Source: an uncultured Myxococcales bacterium (GTDB lineage Bacteria > Myxococcota_A > UBA9042 > DTJE01). Taken from it: a stretch of DNA of 64,000 nucleotides. The stretch is from assembly GCA_937975765.1 (NCBI GenBank), contig CALJUR010000002.1:1-64000 (forward strand), read 5' to 3'. A program made the translations under genes and the position numbers. The notes beneath the pieces are model-generated. The model saw only the letters and a program-made list of their open reading frames with translations. It was not told the DNA's origin and did no database searches. Positions 27,407 through 35,646 of this stretch are shown one piece after another (within the stretch, counting starts at the first letter, position 1; every line of letters begins with the position of its first letter).

Positions 27407-29698
27407 TCACTGCAGCCAGTAGAGGACGCTGTCGATCATGTTGTTCGTCACCGACACGCGGGCCTGGGCGTCCATGTCCGCGATGGAGGTGATGAACTCC
27501 CGGTTCTCGCTGCGGCGCACGATCATCTGGCACGGGTAGCCCGCGTCGGCGATCTTGGCCAGCAGGTCGTCCGCGTAGTCGCCGATGCGGACGAAGAAGC
27601 CGCAGAACTCCACCGTGCCGAAGAACGCGCTGCCCACGATCGCCACGACCATCCGGTCGGCGGGGCCGTCGCCCACGGGCACCATGTAGAAGCCCGCGCC
27701 GATGGTGTTGCCGCCCAGCGAGAACCATTCGGCCGGCGTGAACCGGTCCTGCGGCCCTTCCAGCGGCGTCCAGTAGCCGGACACGCTGCTGGCCGGCATG
27801 TAGGGGGCCAGCACCTGCATCGTCTCGTCGGCCTTCATCTGGAACGACAGCATCGCGCGGCGCGTCTTTGGCACTTCCCGGTCCACCGAGATCGCCCCGA
27901 CGGCGCCCAGCCCCATGCGCGGGGACGCCAGCAGGTGCTTCATCTTGAACACCCCGGACGGGAAGAAGTCGTCCGGGACGGGCAGCGCGGCATCGCGCAG
28001 CAGCACGCGTTCCATGCGCGAGGCGCCCTTCTGGAAGTTCAGGAAGTGCATGCGGTCGTCGTTGCCGCCGTAGTAGACGTTGACCGTGTAAGGAACGTCG
28101 TCCTTGAAGATCGTCGTCGTCGCGTAGATGCGGTCGGGCGACCCGGAGTCGGCGGCCAGGTTGATCTGCTCCAGGCCGATGGGCTTGCCGTTGAAGTGCT
28201 CGGCCAGCGAGATCTCGAACTGCTGCACGTAGAACGACAGGCTGGTCAGCCGCGACGTCGCCTGGTCGGCCAGCACGACCGACACCAGGTACTGCAGCGC
28301 GTTGGTCAGCGGCAGCGTGGGCCGTCCGGACGAGTCCGTCAGGCAGTCGACGTACTTCCCGTCCTCCCCTTCCTCGCCCTGGCAGAACACCGCGTAGATG
28401 CCGCCCGGGCGCAGCCGGTCCGGGTAGGCGTGACGGATGTCGTCGGGCAGCTTCGGGTCGTCCGGCGTGCGCAGGAACTCGACGCCGGTGGAGGCGTCGG
28501 CGGCCAGGCCGGGCAGGTCGGCCCGGATCTCGGCGTCCAGGTTGGCCTTGTAGATCCGCAGGAAGTCCGAGTAGGGCATCGAGAAGGCGCCCTCGTAGGC
28601 GGCGTTGAGGCTGAGGATGCTGACCGTATCGCCGTCCTCGGGTTCGGGCGCGATGGGCAGGATCTGGTCCGTCGCCATCCCGGGGCGATCCAGGTACAGC
28701 AGCACGCCGCCCAGCTCGACCAGCACGTTCTCGTAGCCGTTGGTCGCGCGGATGTTGGCCATCGCCATCGGGTCGTTGCCCAGGCACTTCTCCCGGATGT
28801 GCTTCCAGGTCGTGCCGTAGGTGACCAGGCAGTCCGGGATTCCGGCGGCCTCGGTGCCGTGGATCGTGGGCGTCGGGCCGGTGACCTCGATCTCGCCGGC
28901 CCCGATGCGGAAGGGCCGCTTCAGGGCCACCTCGATCTGGGCGATGCGCAACTCCTGCGGCTCGAGGATGACGTACAGGTTGACGCTCATGAAGACGAGG
29001 ATCGGCATCGTGCCGGACATGATGATGTAGCAGGATCCCGACTCGATGCAGTCCACCTCGTCGGCGTCCAGCGACGGCCGGAAGGCGCGGATCAGCGCGC
29101 GGTCCATGTCGCGAAGGTTGGCCTCGGACCGCGAGTCGTTGGCCGATCCGTCGGTCTGCGACAGCGGGTTGCCGGCCTTCGTGATCGGCTCGTTGATCTC
29201 GAACTCGAAGTCTCCCGCGGCGATCGTGCCCAGGTAGCCCGGGATCAGCAGGATGTCCTCGATCAGCCGGGTCGTCGGGTCGAAGAAGGCGATGACCTCG
29301 TAGTTGTCGCCCCAGGCCGCCACGCCGTCGCCGTAGTAGCTGGTCTGGCACAGCAGGTCCTTCGACTGGGCCTCGTCGATCGTCAGCCCCTTCCATGTCG
29401 CGCCGCCGGTCATGTCCAGGCCGCCGGCGCCCTTCATCGGGAGGATGGGCTGGTTCACCATGGCGGCCCACCTGGCCGACAGTTCGGTGTCCGAGCACAC
29501 CTCGCGGGTGGGCACGACCGTGGTGCCGGTGCTGGTGTCCAGGAAGGGCTTGGTGCCCGTGAAGTGGGTCGCGATGGGCCCGATGCCGTTGCCGGTCACC
29601 GGGTCGTAGTTCTGGGGCAGCTTCTGGTAGATCTGGTCGGGCTGGTCGCAGGACACTCCGATGAGGAGTGCCGCCAGCCCCAGAAGGACTCGCCGCAT
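27407..29698 (-). CDS. lipoprotein of protease/barrel operon, unknown function
   Basis: This 763-residue lipoprotein (lipobox GVSC) heads the three-gene minus-strand unit. Two adjacent ATG codons (29701 and 29698) follow AGGAGG; the second gives the better spacing. The protein is mostly beta with hydrophobic strands such as SGSCYIIMSGTMPILVFMSVNLYVI and several Cys pairs (REVCSD, DLLCQTS, ESGSCY, CLVTYG, EFCGFF), consistent with an extracytoplasmic location. No enzymatic motif was found. Its fixed position upstream of a metzincin protease lipoprotein and a barrel suggests a partner, substrate or inhibitor of the protease. Nothing similar comes to mind, so it is left unnamed. Confidence 0.75.
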   Translation of the reverse strand: MRRVLLGLAALLIGVSCDQPDQIYQKLPQNYDPVTGNGIGPIATHFTGTKPFLDTSTGTTVVPTREVCSDTELSARWAAMVNQPILPMKGAGGLDMTGGATWKGLTIDEAQSKDLLCQTSYYGDGVAAWGDNYEVIAFFDPTTRLIEDILLIPGYLGTIAAGDFEFEINEPITKAGNPLSQTDGSANDSRSEANLRDMDRALIRAFRPSLDADEVDCIESGSCYIIMSGTMPILVFMSVNLYVILEPQELRIAQIEVALKRPFRIGAGEIEVTGPTPTIHGTEAAGIPDCLVTYGTTWKHIREKCLGNDPMAMANIRATNGYENVLVELGGVLLYLDRPGMATDQILPIAPEPEDGDTVSILSLNAAYEGAFSMPYSDFLRIYKANLDAEIRADLPGLAADASTGVEFLRTPDDPKLPDDIRHAYPDRLRPGGIYAVFCQGEEGEDGKYVDCLTDSSGRPTLPLTNALQYLVSVVLADQATSRLTSLSFYVQQFEISLAEHFNGKPIGLEQINLAADSGSPDRIYATTTIFKDDVPYTVNVYYGGNDDRMHFLNFQKGASRMERVLLRDAALPVPDDFFPSGVFKMKHLLASPRMGLGAVGAISVDREVPKTRRAMLSFQMKADETMQVLAPYMPASSVSGYWTPLEGPQDRFTPAEWFSLGGNTIGAGFYMVPVGDGPADRMVVAIVGSAFFGTVEFCGFFVRIGDYADDLLAKIADAGYPCQMIVRRSENREFITSIADMDAQARVSVTNNMIDSVLYWLQ

Positions 29699-29932
29699 CA
29701 TCGCCTCCTTTGCCAGGGATACCGGGCCCGGGGGACGGCGGACCCCGCCGGTGCGGGTGGGCCGGAGGGCGCACGCCACCCCGGCCTGCTGGAATCCGTC
29801 GAATCGGGTCGTTGCAGGGAATCGTCCGTCGGCGCCGCACCGGAGTCAAGGGGGGAGAGTAGATGGGGCGCGCGGGATGGCTCCGGCCGTGGGCACGTGC
29901 TATCGTCGGCGCACCACACTCGGAGGAAGTCC

Positions 29933-30583
29933 ATGCATCGGATCGGCGTTTCCGCGTGGTGCCTTGCTCTCCTGGCGTTGACCCTGGGGACCGGGTGCGC
30001 CTACACGGTGCGGCAGGCGAACACCGGCTTCCTGCCGGCGGGGTCGAAGGTCGCGGTCACGGTGTTCGGGGACGACGTCGAGGGTCCGGGCCCGGACGTG
30101 CTCGAGGCCTACCTGACGGCGGCGCTGGTCGGTCGGGGGTTCGAGGTCCACCCGCTGGCTGTCGAACTGCTGGCAGGACGGAACATCGTCGACCGGACTC
30201 TCGACCCCGCGTCGAACGGCATGCAGGCCGGCGGAAAGGTCGAATGCAAGGTCGGTACGGAGTGCCGTCCCAGCCCGACTCCGCAGGATCGGCTGGAATC
30301 CATCGCCAGCATCATCAGGAGTGTTCCTGCCGACCGGCACGTCCAGTACCTGCTGGCTGTCCAGCGATACGCTGCCTACGGATATGCTGCGTACCTGGTG
30401 GATCTGTCGAGGCAGGCAGTAGTGAACGTGTTCGTGGTCGGGGCGAACAAGGACGGCTTCAAGCGCGTCCTGGGCACCCCCGCGCCCAAGGGGGGGACCT
30501 TCGTGTCCCACCGGGCGGGCACCACCGGGTCGACGCGGCTGAACCTGATTCGCATCGCGGAGTATGTCGTGAACCTGCTGTAG
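29933..30583 (+). CDS. lipoprotein of unknown function
   Basis: This 216-residue lipoprotein (lipobox GTGC) begins at ATG 29933 behind GGAGGAAG. A GCTATCGT box at 29899-29906 could be its -10. There is no acidic tether. The domain has a GFLPAGSKVAVTVFGDDVEGPGP strand-turn and DVLEAYLTAALVGRGFEVHPLAVELL helix, a layout that resembles the TolB-N/CsgG-like fold of lipoproteins that handle other envelope proteins; this resemblance is inferred from pattern only. The next gene, 55 bases on, is another small lipoprotein and may be co-transcribed. Confidence 0.7.
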   Translation: MHRIGVSAWCLALLALTLGTGCAYTVRQANTGFLPAGSKVAVTVFGDDVEGPGPDVLEAYLTAALVGRGFEVHPLAVELLAGRNIVDRTLDPASNGMQAGGKVECKVGTECRPSPTPQDRLESIASIIRSVPADRHVQYLLAVQRYAAYGYAAYLVDLSRQAVVNVFVVGANKDGFKRVLGTPAPKGGTFVSHRAGTTGSTRLNLIRIAEYVVNLL

Positions 30584-30638
30584 GCCGGTGGATGCCGCAG
30601 GCCGGCCGGCCCGGGGAATCGGAAGGGAGGATGTCGAC

Positions 30639-31211
30639 ATGCAAGGAGCACGCGTTCATGCAGTTCGCACGGTGGCCCGCGTCCTGGCAGGCGTCGGCCT
30701 GGCACCTGTCCTGGTGCTGGTCGCATGTTCGCACCACTACGTGCCGACCGCGAAGATGGCCGAGTTGAAGGTGGGAGAATCGCTTCTTGACGGCGAGGCG
30801 GCTTCCGTGTCCCTCGAGAACGCCCAGTCCGATTCGGCCGGCGAATCGATCTTCTTTCGACAGGGTGCGCACAAGTACTTCACCGACTACTACCTGTGGA
30901 CCGAGACGGCCATCCAGGCACTGGAGAAGCAGTTGGAGGCGCACGGGGTCCGGGTCGGTTCCGGCAGCCGGAACAAGGTGCTGGTGCGTGTGCCGAAGAT
31001 CGCCTTCACGGGAGGGGGCTGGGCCGGCCACACCACGATGGTCCTGGTATTGGAGAGGAAGGACGGGGCCTGGTCGAAAACCTACCGCACCACGAACGCC
31101 GTTGGCTGGGACTGGAACCAGAGTTTCCGCAGCACCTTGAAACGCGCGGTGGACGAGGTTCTGAACGACCCCGAATTCGTGAACGCCATCCGGGATCGCC
31201 AGTCCCCGTAG
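30639..31211 (+). CDS. lipoprotein of unknown function
   Basis: This 190-residue lipoprotein (lipobox VLVAC, followed by SHHYVPT) starts at ATG 30639, eight bases after GGAAGGGAGG. The segment TDYYLWTETAIQALEKQLEAHGVRVG then NKVLVRVPKIAFTGGGWAGHTTMVLVLERKDG is typical of small lipoproteins with a mixed alpha/beta fold that bind at the outer membrane, for example the YajG-like group; this is not certain. It probably shares a transcript with the lipoprotein at 29933. There is no Asp-rich tether. Confidence 0.7.
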   Translation: MQGARVHAVRTVARVLAGVGLAPVLVLVACSHHYVPTAKMAELKVGESLLDGEAASVSLENAQSDSAGESIFFRQGAHKYFTDYYLWTETAIQALEKQLEAHGVRVGSGSRNKVLVRVPKIAFTGGGWAGHTTMVLVLERKDGAWSKTYRTTNAVGWDWNQSFRSTLKRAVDEVLNDPEFVNAIRDRQSP

Positions 31212-31226
31212 CAGGTTCCGGAAGCG

Positions 31227-31838
31227 CTACCCAGGCCCCCCGGGGAGCGCGCGGCGGGCCTCGTCCAGCGTTCTCCGGAAGTCGTCCAGCGCCTCGTCGA
31301 CCTGCGTTCCGCGGACCAGGAAGGCAGGCACGCCTCCGCCCGGCTCGCTGTAGACCGTGTACGTGACCGCGGTGCCGGTGCCGTCGGGCCGGAACTCCCA
31401 CTGCCCCTGCGCGATCGGCAGCGTGACCAGCCCCGGCGTGGGCGGCGGGCCCAGTTCGGGCGCGGTCCGGAACACCAACCGGAAGACGTCCCCCTCGTGT
31501 TCGCGCACGATGCGCATCGTGTACTCGCGGTCGGAAACCACCGGCGCGTGGACCCGGTCGTGGAAGACGATCTCGCCGGGCTGCCGGACCCGGAAGTCGC
31601 GCTGCTGCACGGGCGGGTGGGCCTGCTGGAAACTGTCCCAGACGAAGTCCGCCAGGCGCTGCGGGGCGGCCGGGTGGCGCGCCTCGAACCGCACCTCGTG
31701 GAATCCGGACGTGCGGCCCGGGCGTCGCGAGATCTCGATCCCGTCCCGGGTCGTCTTCACCGGCTTCCAGGCCTCCTCGGCCGGGGCCGGGCAGGGCAGC
31801 ATCAGGACGGTCAGGAACGCAAGCGCGAGGCGGGGCAT
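31227..31838 (-). CDS. START/SRPBCC-like secreted lipid-binding protein
   Basis: This 203-residue protein has a signal peptide (LALAFLTVLMLPCPAPAEE). The mature part carries the START-domain pattern: W-x-TTRDGIEISRRPGR, VRFEARHPAAPQRLADFVWD, VVSDREYTMRIVREHEG, GLVTLPIAQGQWEFRPDG and VTYTVYSEPGGGVPAFLV. START proteins bind hydrophobic ligands such as lipids or sterols in a helix-grip cavity. GGAGGAGG precedes ATG 31838, 13 bases after the VWA lipoprotein stop, so they are co-transcribed. Export of a START-like protein suggests lipid transport across the periplasm, by inference. Confidence 0.8.
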   Translation of the reverse strand: MPRLALAFLTVLMLPCPAPAEEAWKPVKTTRDGIEISRRPGRTSGFHEVRFEARHPAAPQRLADFVWDSFQQAHPPVQQRDFRVRQPGEIVFHDRVHAPVVSDREYTMRIVREHEGDVFRLVFRTAPELGPPPTPGLVTLPIAQGQWEFRPDGTGTAVTYTVYSEPGGGVPAFLVRGTQVDEALDDFRRTLDEARRALPGGPG

Positions 31839-31851
31839 CGGTCCTCCTCCA

Positions 31852-33780
31852 TCACATGCAGGACGCCTGGCACGTCCCGCTGCAGCAGACGCCCGCGGTA
31901 CAGGCGGTCCCGTCCTCGGCGGGGATCGGGTTGCACAAGGCGTCGAAGCCGGTGGTGCAGTCGCCGGGTGTCAGGCATCCGCCCCAGCAGCAGGCGCCCC
32001 CCGTGCCGCAGGCGGCCTGTTCGGGGGCGTGGGTCGGCGCGCAGACGGCGTCGCCCGCGCGGCAGGCCACCTGGCTGCATTCGTCTTGCGGGTACCAGTC
32101 GCAGGAATCCGACGCGCCGCAGGGGATGCGGAAGGCGACGCGCTGGTCCAGCCGGGGGATATGGTTGCCCAAGTCGAACGGGTCCACGTACCCCACCCGC
32201 AGGTCGTACTGCGCGTCGGGGGTCACCTGGCCCTTCTGCATCCGGATCGTGCCGGCCACCGCCATCTCGGACCCCGGCTGCAGATGCCGGGTTGCCAGGT
32301 CCGGGACGTCCACCGCCAGCGTCCACGCGCCCGCCAGCATGCCGCGGAGGCGCGGGACGGCCAGTTCCCGCAGGGCCGTTCCCAGGGGGGGCTCGGAACT
32401 GCCGGTCTCCCTCGGGAGGTCCCATGCGTTGACGAAGAGGTAGTGCCCGCCCGTGCGGCACGCGACCTCCTGCTGGCGCGGGTCCCGGTCCCGGTACCCC
32501 ATCGCCTGCAGTTGCAGGAACGAGACGTGCACCGGGACCTGGTTCGAGGGCAGCAACGCGCCCTGGGTGTCGCGGATGTCTACCTCCAGTGTCGCCAGGA
32601 GTTCATCGAACGAGACGTTTGAACAGGCCCCATCCTGCTTGAACTCGAGGTACTTCCCGTTCTTGTACCGTCGCAGGACCGGCTGGAAGTCCGGCGAGTC
32701 CGGGTGGCAGGTGTCCGGGCCGTCGGTGATCACGATGACGTGGCGCACCTGGGCATCCACCTCGTCCCGCATGAAGCGGTAGACGTCCTCGACCGCCGAC
32801 CACAGGGGGGTGCGGCCCCGGGCATTGGCTTGCAGTTTCATGAAATCCGTTCCCTTCAACTGGCACCCTTTCTGGATCTCCGCGCTGGAGCATCCGAAGA
32901 CGACGGTCCGGTTGATGCCGAAGCATTCCCTGCGCCGGGTTGCCTCGTCCTTCTCGGGCGAAAGGTCGCACACGATACGGGCGGTATCGCCGACCGCCTC
33001 GCCGAACTGGAACACGCCCAGGCGGTCGTTCGCGTTCAGCAGGCTTGCGAATTGCTTGACGGCGGAGAGGGAATGACGGTCCGGATCGGTGGCCCGCACC
33101 TTGAAATCCCCTCCCTCGAAGGGGGAATCCGGCTTGGCCTCCAGCCCCTCGTCCTCGGTGATGAACCCCCTCATCGACCCCGACTGGTCCACCAGGATGG
33201 CGACCGCCATGGCGTCCTTGTCCGACGTGGACGGGCGCAGGGTGAGGTCGAAGTGGCTGCGGTAGTCCAGGCGTTCCGGTTCGTTGCGGGGGCTCGCCAT
33301 CCGGCCCTGGCACTCGGCGCTGCCCTGCATGTCGGGGTCCGGGTAGGGTTCCAGGCACTCCAGTTCCACCTCGAAATCGTCCTCGACGATGGTAATCCCG
33401 ATTTCGACCACGTTGCGCGTGCTCGGGTCGACCTTGAGCAGGTCGCCGGGACGGATCGAGTCGTCGAGATCCCGGTTCGAGTCGCCATCCCTGAGGGTTC
33501 CGTTCAGCACGATCGAGAACAGCAGGCTGTCCGCAACCGCCGCGTTCCCGTCACCATCCAGCGACTCGCACTGGCGCTGGTACGTCCCGTCCTCGCCACG
33601 AACCGCGGGGAAGACCGAGACGACCTCCATCGGGTGGTTGGTGTTGAACTGGAAGGTCGACAGGCGGTAGGTCGATTCCCCGCATGACGCGGAGGCCCCG
33701 AGGGCCGCGACCAGGACGAATCCCGCGAGGCACCTGGAAACCGCCCCTACCGAAAACCCGACCGGATGCTGCCGCTTCAT
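31852..33780 (-). CDS. VWA-domain lipoprotein
   Basis: This 642-residue lipoprotein (lipobox SASC) starts at ATG 33780 behind GGGAGGA. Residues of about 190-430 are a von Willebrand factor A domain with a complete-looking MIDAS motif D-Q-S-G-S (from Asp198) inside AMAVAILVDQSGSM. Further blocks are NDRLGVFQFGEAVGDTA and VDAQVRHVIVITDGPDTC. The end is a Cys-rich tail (about 120 residues; QAACGTGGACCWGGCLTPGDC). VWA domains mediate metal-dependent protein binding, so surface adhesion or scaffolding is likely. It belongs to a minus-strand group with an OM protein upstream (13 bases) and a START-like protein downstream (13 bases). Confidence 0.85.
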   Translation of the reverse strand: MKRQHPVGFSVGAVSRCLAGFVLVAALGASASCGESTYRLSTFQFNTNHPMEVVSVFPAVRGEDGTYQRQCESLDGDGNAAVADSLLFSIVLNGTLRDGDSNRDLDDSIRPGDLLKVDPSTRNVVEIGITIVEDDFEVELECLEPYPDPDMQGSAECQGRMASPRNEPERLDYRSHFDLTLRPSTSDKDAMAVAILVDQSGSMRGFITEDEGLEAKPDSPFEGGDFKVRATDPDRHSLSAVKQFASLLNANDRLGVFQFGEAVGDTARIVCDLSPEKDEATRRRECFGINRTVVFGCSSAEIQKGCQLKGTDFMKLQANARGRTPLWSAVEDVYRFMRDEVDAQVRHVIVITDGPDTCHPDSPDFQPVLRRYKNGKYLEFKQDGACSNVSFDELLATLEVDIRDTQGALLPSNQVPVHVSFLQLQAMGYRDRDPRQQEVACRTGGHYLFVNAWDLPRETGSSEPPLGTALRELAVPRLRGMLAGAWTLAVDVPDLATRHLQPGSEMAVAGTIRMQKGQVTPDAQYDLRVGYVDPFDLGNHIPRLDQRVAFRIPCGASDSCDWYPQDECSQVACRAGDAVCAPTHAPEQAACGTGGACCWGGCLTPGDCTTGFDALCNPIPAEDGTACTAGVCCSGTCQASCM

Positions 33781-33793
33781 GATTCCTCCCCTG

Positions 33794-34465
33794 CTACATT
33801 CCCACCCCGATGGACACGAAGGGCCACGGGGTGTCAACGTTCACCGTCCGGTCCACGTCGTCCAGGATCTCCTCCTCGTACTCGCGGTCGAACGGGTCGC
33901 CGACGCGATGGGGGCCGAACAGGATCGGGAAGACGAGAGCGACCTCGACGCTGCCCCGGCCCCAGTAGTAGCGATAGCGCACGGCCGGCGACACCTGGAA
34001 GGCGTGCAGGCGCACCCACGCGCTATCCCCGCTGAACCTGCCGTACCATTTTTTCTTCGGCAACGGCAGCAACTGCTCCATCCCGCCGTATCCGATGCCC
34101 ACGCCGACCGAGACCTGGTGCCGGTCCCGGACCATCAGCCAACCCAGTTCCGGTCCCGCGTACCAGTGGACGCCCTGGTGGCCGCCCAGCAGGCCCCACA
34201 GCAGGCCGCCCTGCGCCACGGTCAGGTAGAACCCCGGCCACTTCAGGCCGAACAGGCGAACCTCGCCCCCCACGCTGCCCGTCAGGCCGACCAGCAGTTG
34301 CGCGCGGATCCAGTCGGTGGCAAGAGGCGGGGTCGAGGAATCGGCAGTCGTCTCGGGGGTCGGCGGCGCGGGGGTGACCGGGTCCGCGAGAGCGGGCGCC
34401 GCCAGGAACAGGGATGCCGTTACCGCCGTGGCCAACAGTCGCAGCGCGAGCCTGGCCGGGGGCAT
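33794..34465 (-). CDS. outer-membrane beta-barrel protein
   Basis: This 223-residue protein starts at ATG 34465 behind GGAGGAGG, with a signal peptide ending APALADP and a Pro/Thr-rich linker. The rest is a run of short amphipathic strands (RAQLLVGLTGSVGGEVRLFGL, LTVAQGGLLWGLLGGHQGVHWYAGPELGW, HQVSVGVGIGYGG, SVEVALVFPILFG) as in small eight-stranded outer-membrane barrels. It lies directly upstream of the VWA lipoprotein, so the two may form a surface complex. The family is not recognised. Confidence 0.75.
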   Translation of the reverse strand: MPPARLALRLLATAVTASLFLAAPALADPVTPAPPTPETTADSSTPPLATDWIRAQLLVGLTGSVGGEVRLFGLKWPGFYLTVAQGGLLWGLLGGHQGVHWYAGPELGWLMVRDRHQVSVGVGIGYGGMEQLLPLPKKKWYGRFSGDSAWVRLHAFQVSPAVRYRYYWGRGSVEVALVFPILFGPHRVGDPFDREYEEEILDDVDRTVNVDTPWPFVSIGVGM

Positions 34466-34571
34466 GGACTCCTCCTCCGTGCGTGGACCTGCATCTGGGT
34501 TCGGTCGGACTATGGCATGCCGGCGCGCGGCCTTCAACCGGGATCGGGAAGGTCCCGGAAGGACCGGCCCC

Positions 34572-35633
34572 TCAGCGGTACGTGATGGCCAGTGCCGGCC
34601 GGAAGGCGTCGCCGCGTTCGGGGTCGACGCCGGTGATGCTGCGGCTGCCGACATCGCGGTCGATGTAGTCCTGCGGCACGCTCGGGTCCAGGAACAGGGT
34701 CAGCGCGTTGCCGGCGGCCCAGCCGGGCAGCGACACGACCTCCTGCACCAGGGCCTTCAGGTCCTTCGGGCAGGCGTAGGCGACCGTGCGGTCCCAGCAG
34801 TCCTTCCTCCGCTGGGGGCAGTCGTACTCGGTGCGGTCGGTGCAGCCCGCGTTGCACCGGATGGCCCACTCCGCGATCTTCGCATCCGTACGCAAGCGCT
34901 GGTCCGGCCGTGCGTTCTGGTAGTCGGTCAGCGACAGGGGCGGCGAATCGGCCGCCTTCTCGGCCGCGACCTGCAGCCACAGGATGTTCTGCGAATCGAC
35001 CTCGTTCGTCGGGTACCAGGTCAGCGTCGCCGATTCGATGGTCGCGCCCGGCGGGACCGGCACGCCGGGGAAGCGAATCGCGGCGTGGTATCCGACGTGG
35101 CCCTCGTCCCAGTGCCGTCCCAGCGGCAGGTCCGCGCCGCCGAACAGGTTCCATGCGGCTGGCGAGGCGTTCATCAGGTAGGAGGCGACGGCGTCCTGGG
35201 GCAGGGCAGGGGACACCGTGACCGTCCAGGGGCCGGCGTCGGGGGGGACGTCCGTCGGCAGGTCGTCGGCGTCTTCCGCGGGCGCGTCGGAGGAGGGATC
35301 GGAGGCGACGTCCGGGGCCTTGTCCGCGGGCGCGTCCGCGGGTGCGTCGTTCACCGGATCGGCCGCAGGGTCCCCGGTCGCAGGGTCCCCGGCCGGGTCG
35401 ACGGGCGCCGGGTCGGGCGTGCCGGGATCCTCCGGCGCGGCCTCGGCGGGGGCGTCCCGATCGGCCAGTTCGGCCGTCGCATCATCGCCTGCGACCTCCA
35501 TCTCGATCCCCGGGTCCGCGGCATCCGGTGGGCTTCCGGGATCCGACCCGCCCGCCCCCCCTTTGCACGCCGCCAGGGCCAGCAGCCCGGCTACGGCGAT
35601 CGCGATCCGGAGATCCGCATCCTGTCTGGGCAT
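34572..35633 (-). CDS. lipoprotein with long acidic tether and beta domain
   Basis: This 353-residue lipoprotein (lipobox ALAAC) has the longest Asp/Pro/Ala tether in the window: after the Cys about 110 residues consist almost only of D, P, A, E, T, G, with repeating DPA and DAPAD units. A folded part of about 210 residues follows, with NASPAAWNLFGGADLPLGRHWD, AIRFPGVPVPPGATIESATLTWYP and RPALAITYR, close to the DNRLRE / polymer-binding beta-jelly-roll pattern in which exposed strands end in a TYR motif. It probably displays a carbohydrate- or polymer-binding domain at the surface. GAGGGGGAA precedes ATG 35633, 13 bases after the HD hydrolase gene. Confidence 0.75.
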   Translation of the reverse strand: MPRQDADLRIAIAVAGLLALAACKGGAGGSDPGSPPDAADPGIEMEVAGDDATAELADRDAPAEAAPEDPGTPDPAPVDPAGDPATGDPAADPVNDAPADAPADKAPDVASDPSSDAPAEDADDLPTDVPPDAGPWTVTVSPALPQDAVASYLMNASPAAWNLFGGADLPLGRHWDEGHVGYHAAIRFPGVPVPPGATIESATLTWYPTNEVDSQNILWLQVAAEKAADSPPLSLTDYQNARPDQRLRTDAKIAEWAIRCNAGCTDRTEYDCPQRRKDCWDRTVAYACPKDLKALVQEVVSLPGWAAGNALTLFLDPSVPQDYIDRDVGSRSITGVDPERGDAFRPALAITYR

Positions 35634-35646
35634 TTCCCCCCTCGGC

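Noticed and set aside
24074..30583. A 2,169-codon plus-strand open frame covering the protease operon
   Set aside because: It is antisense to three well-supported genes with signal peptides and ribosome sites. It consists of V/R/H/Q-rich sequence typical of a GC-rich shadow frame. Only its last 217 codons (from 29933) are a real lipoprotein gene.
34033..34052. A T-run resembling an intrinsic terminator
   Set aside because: It lies inside the outer-membrane protein gene at 33794-34465, where its complement encodes a KKKW stretch, and has no preceding hairpin.
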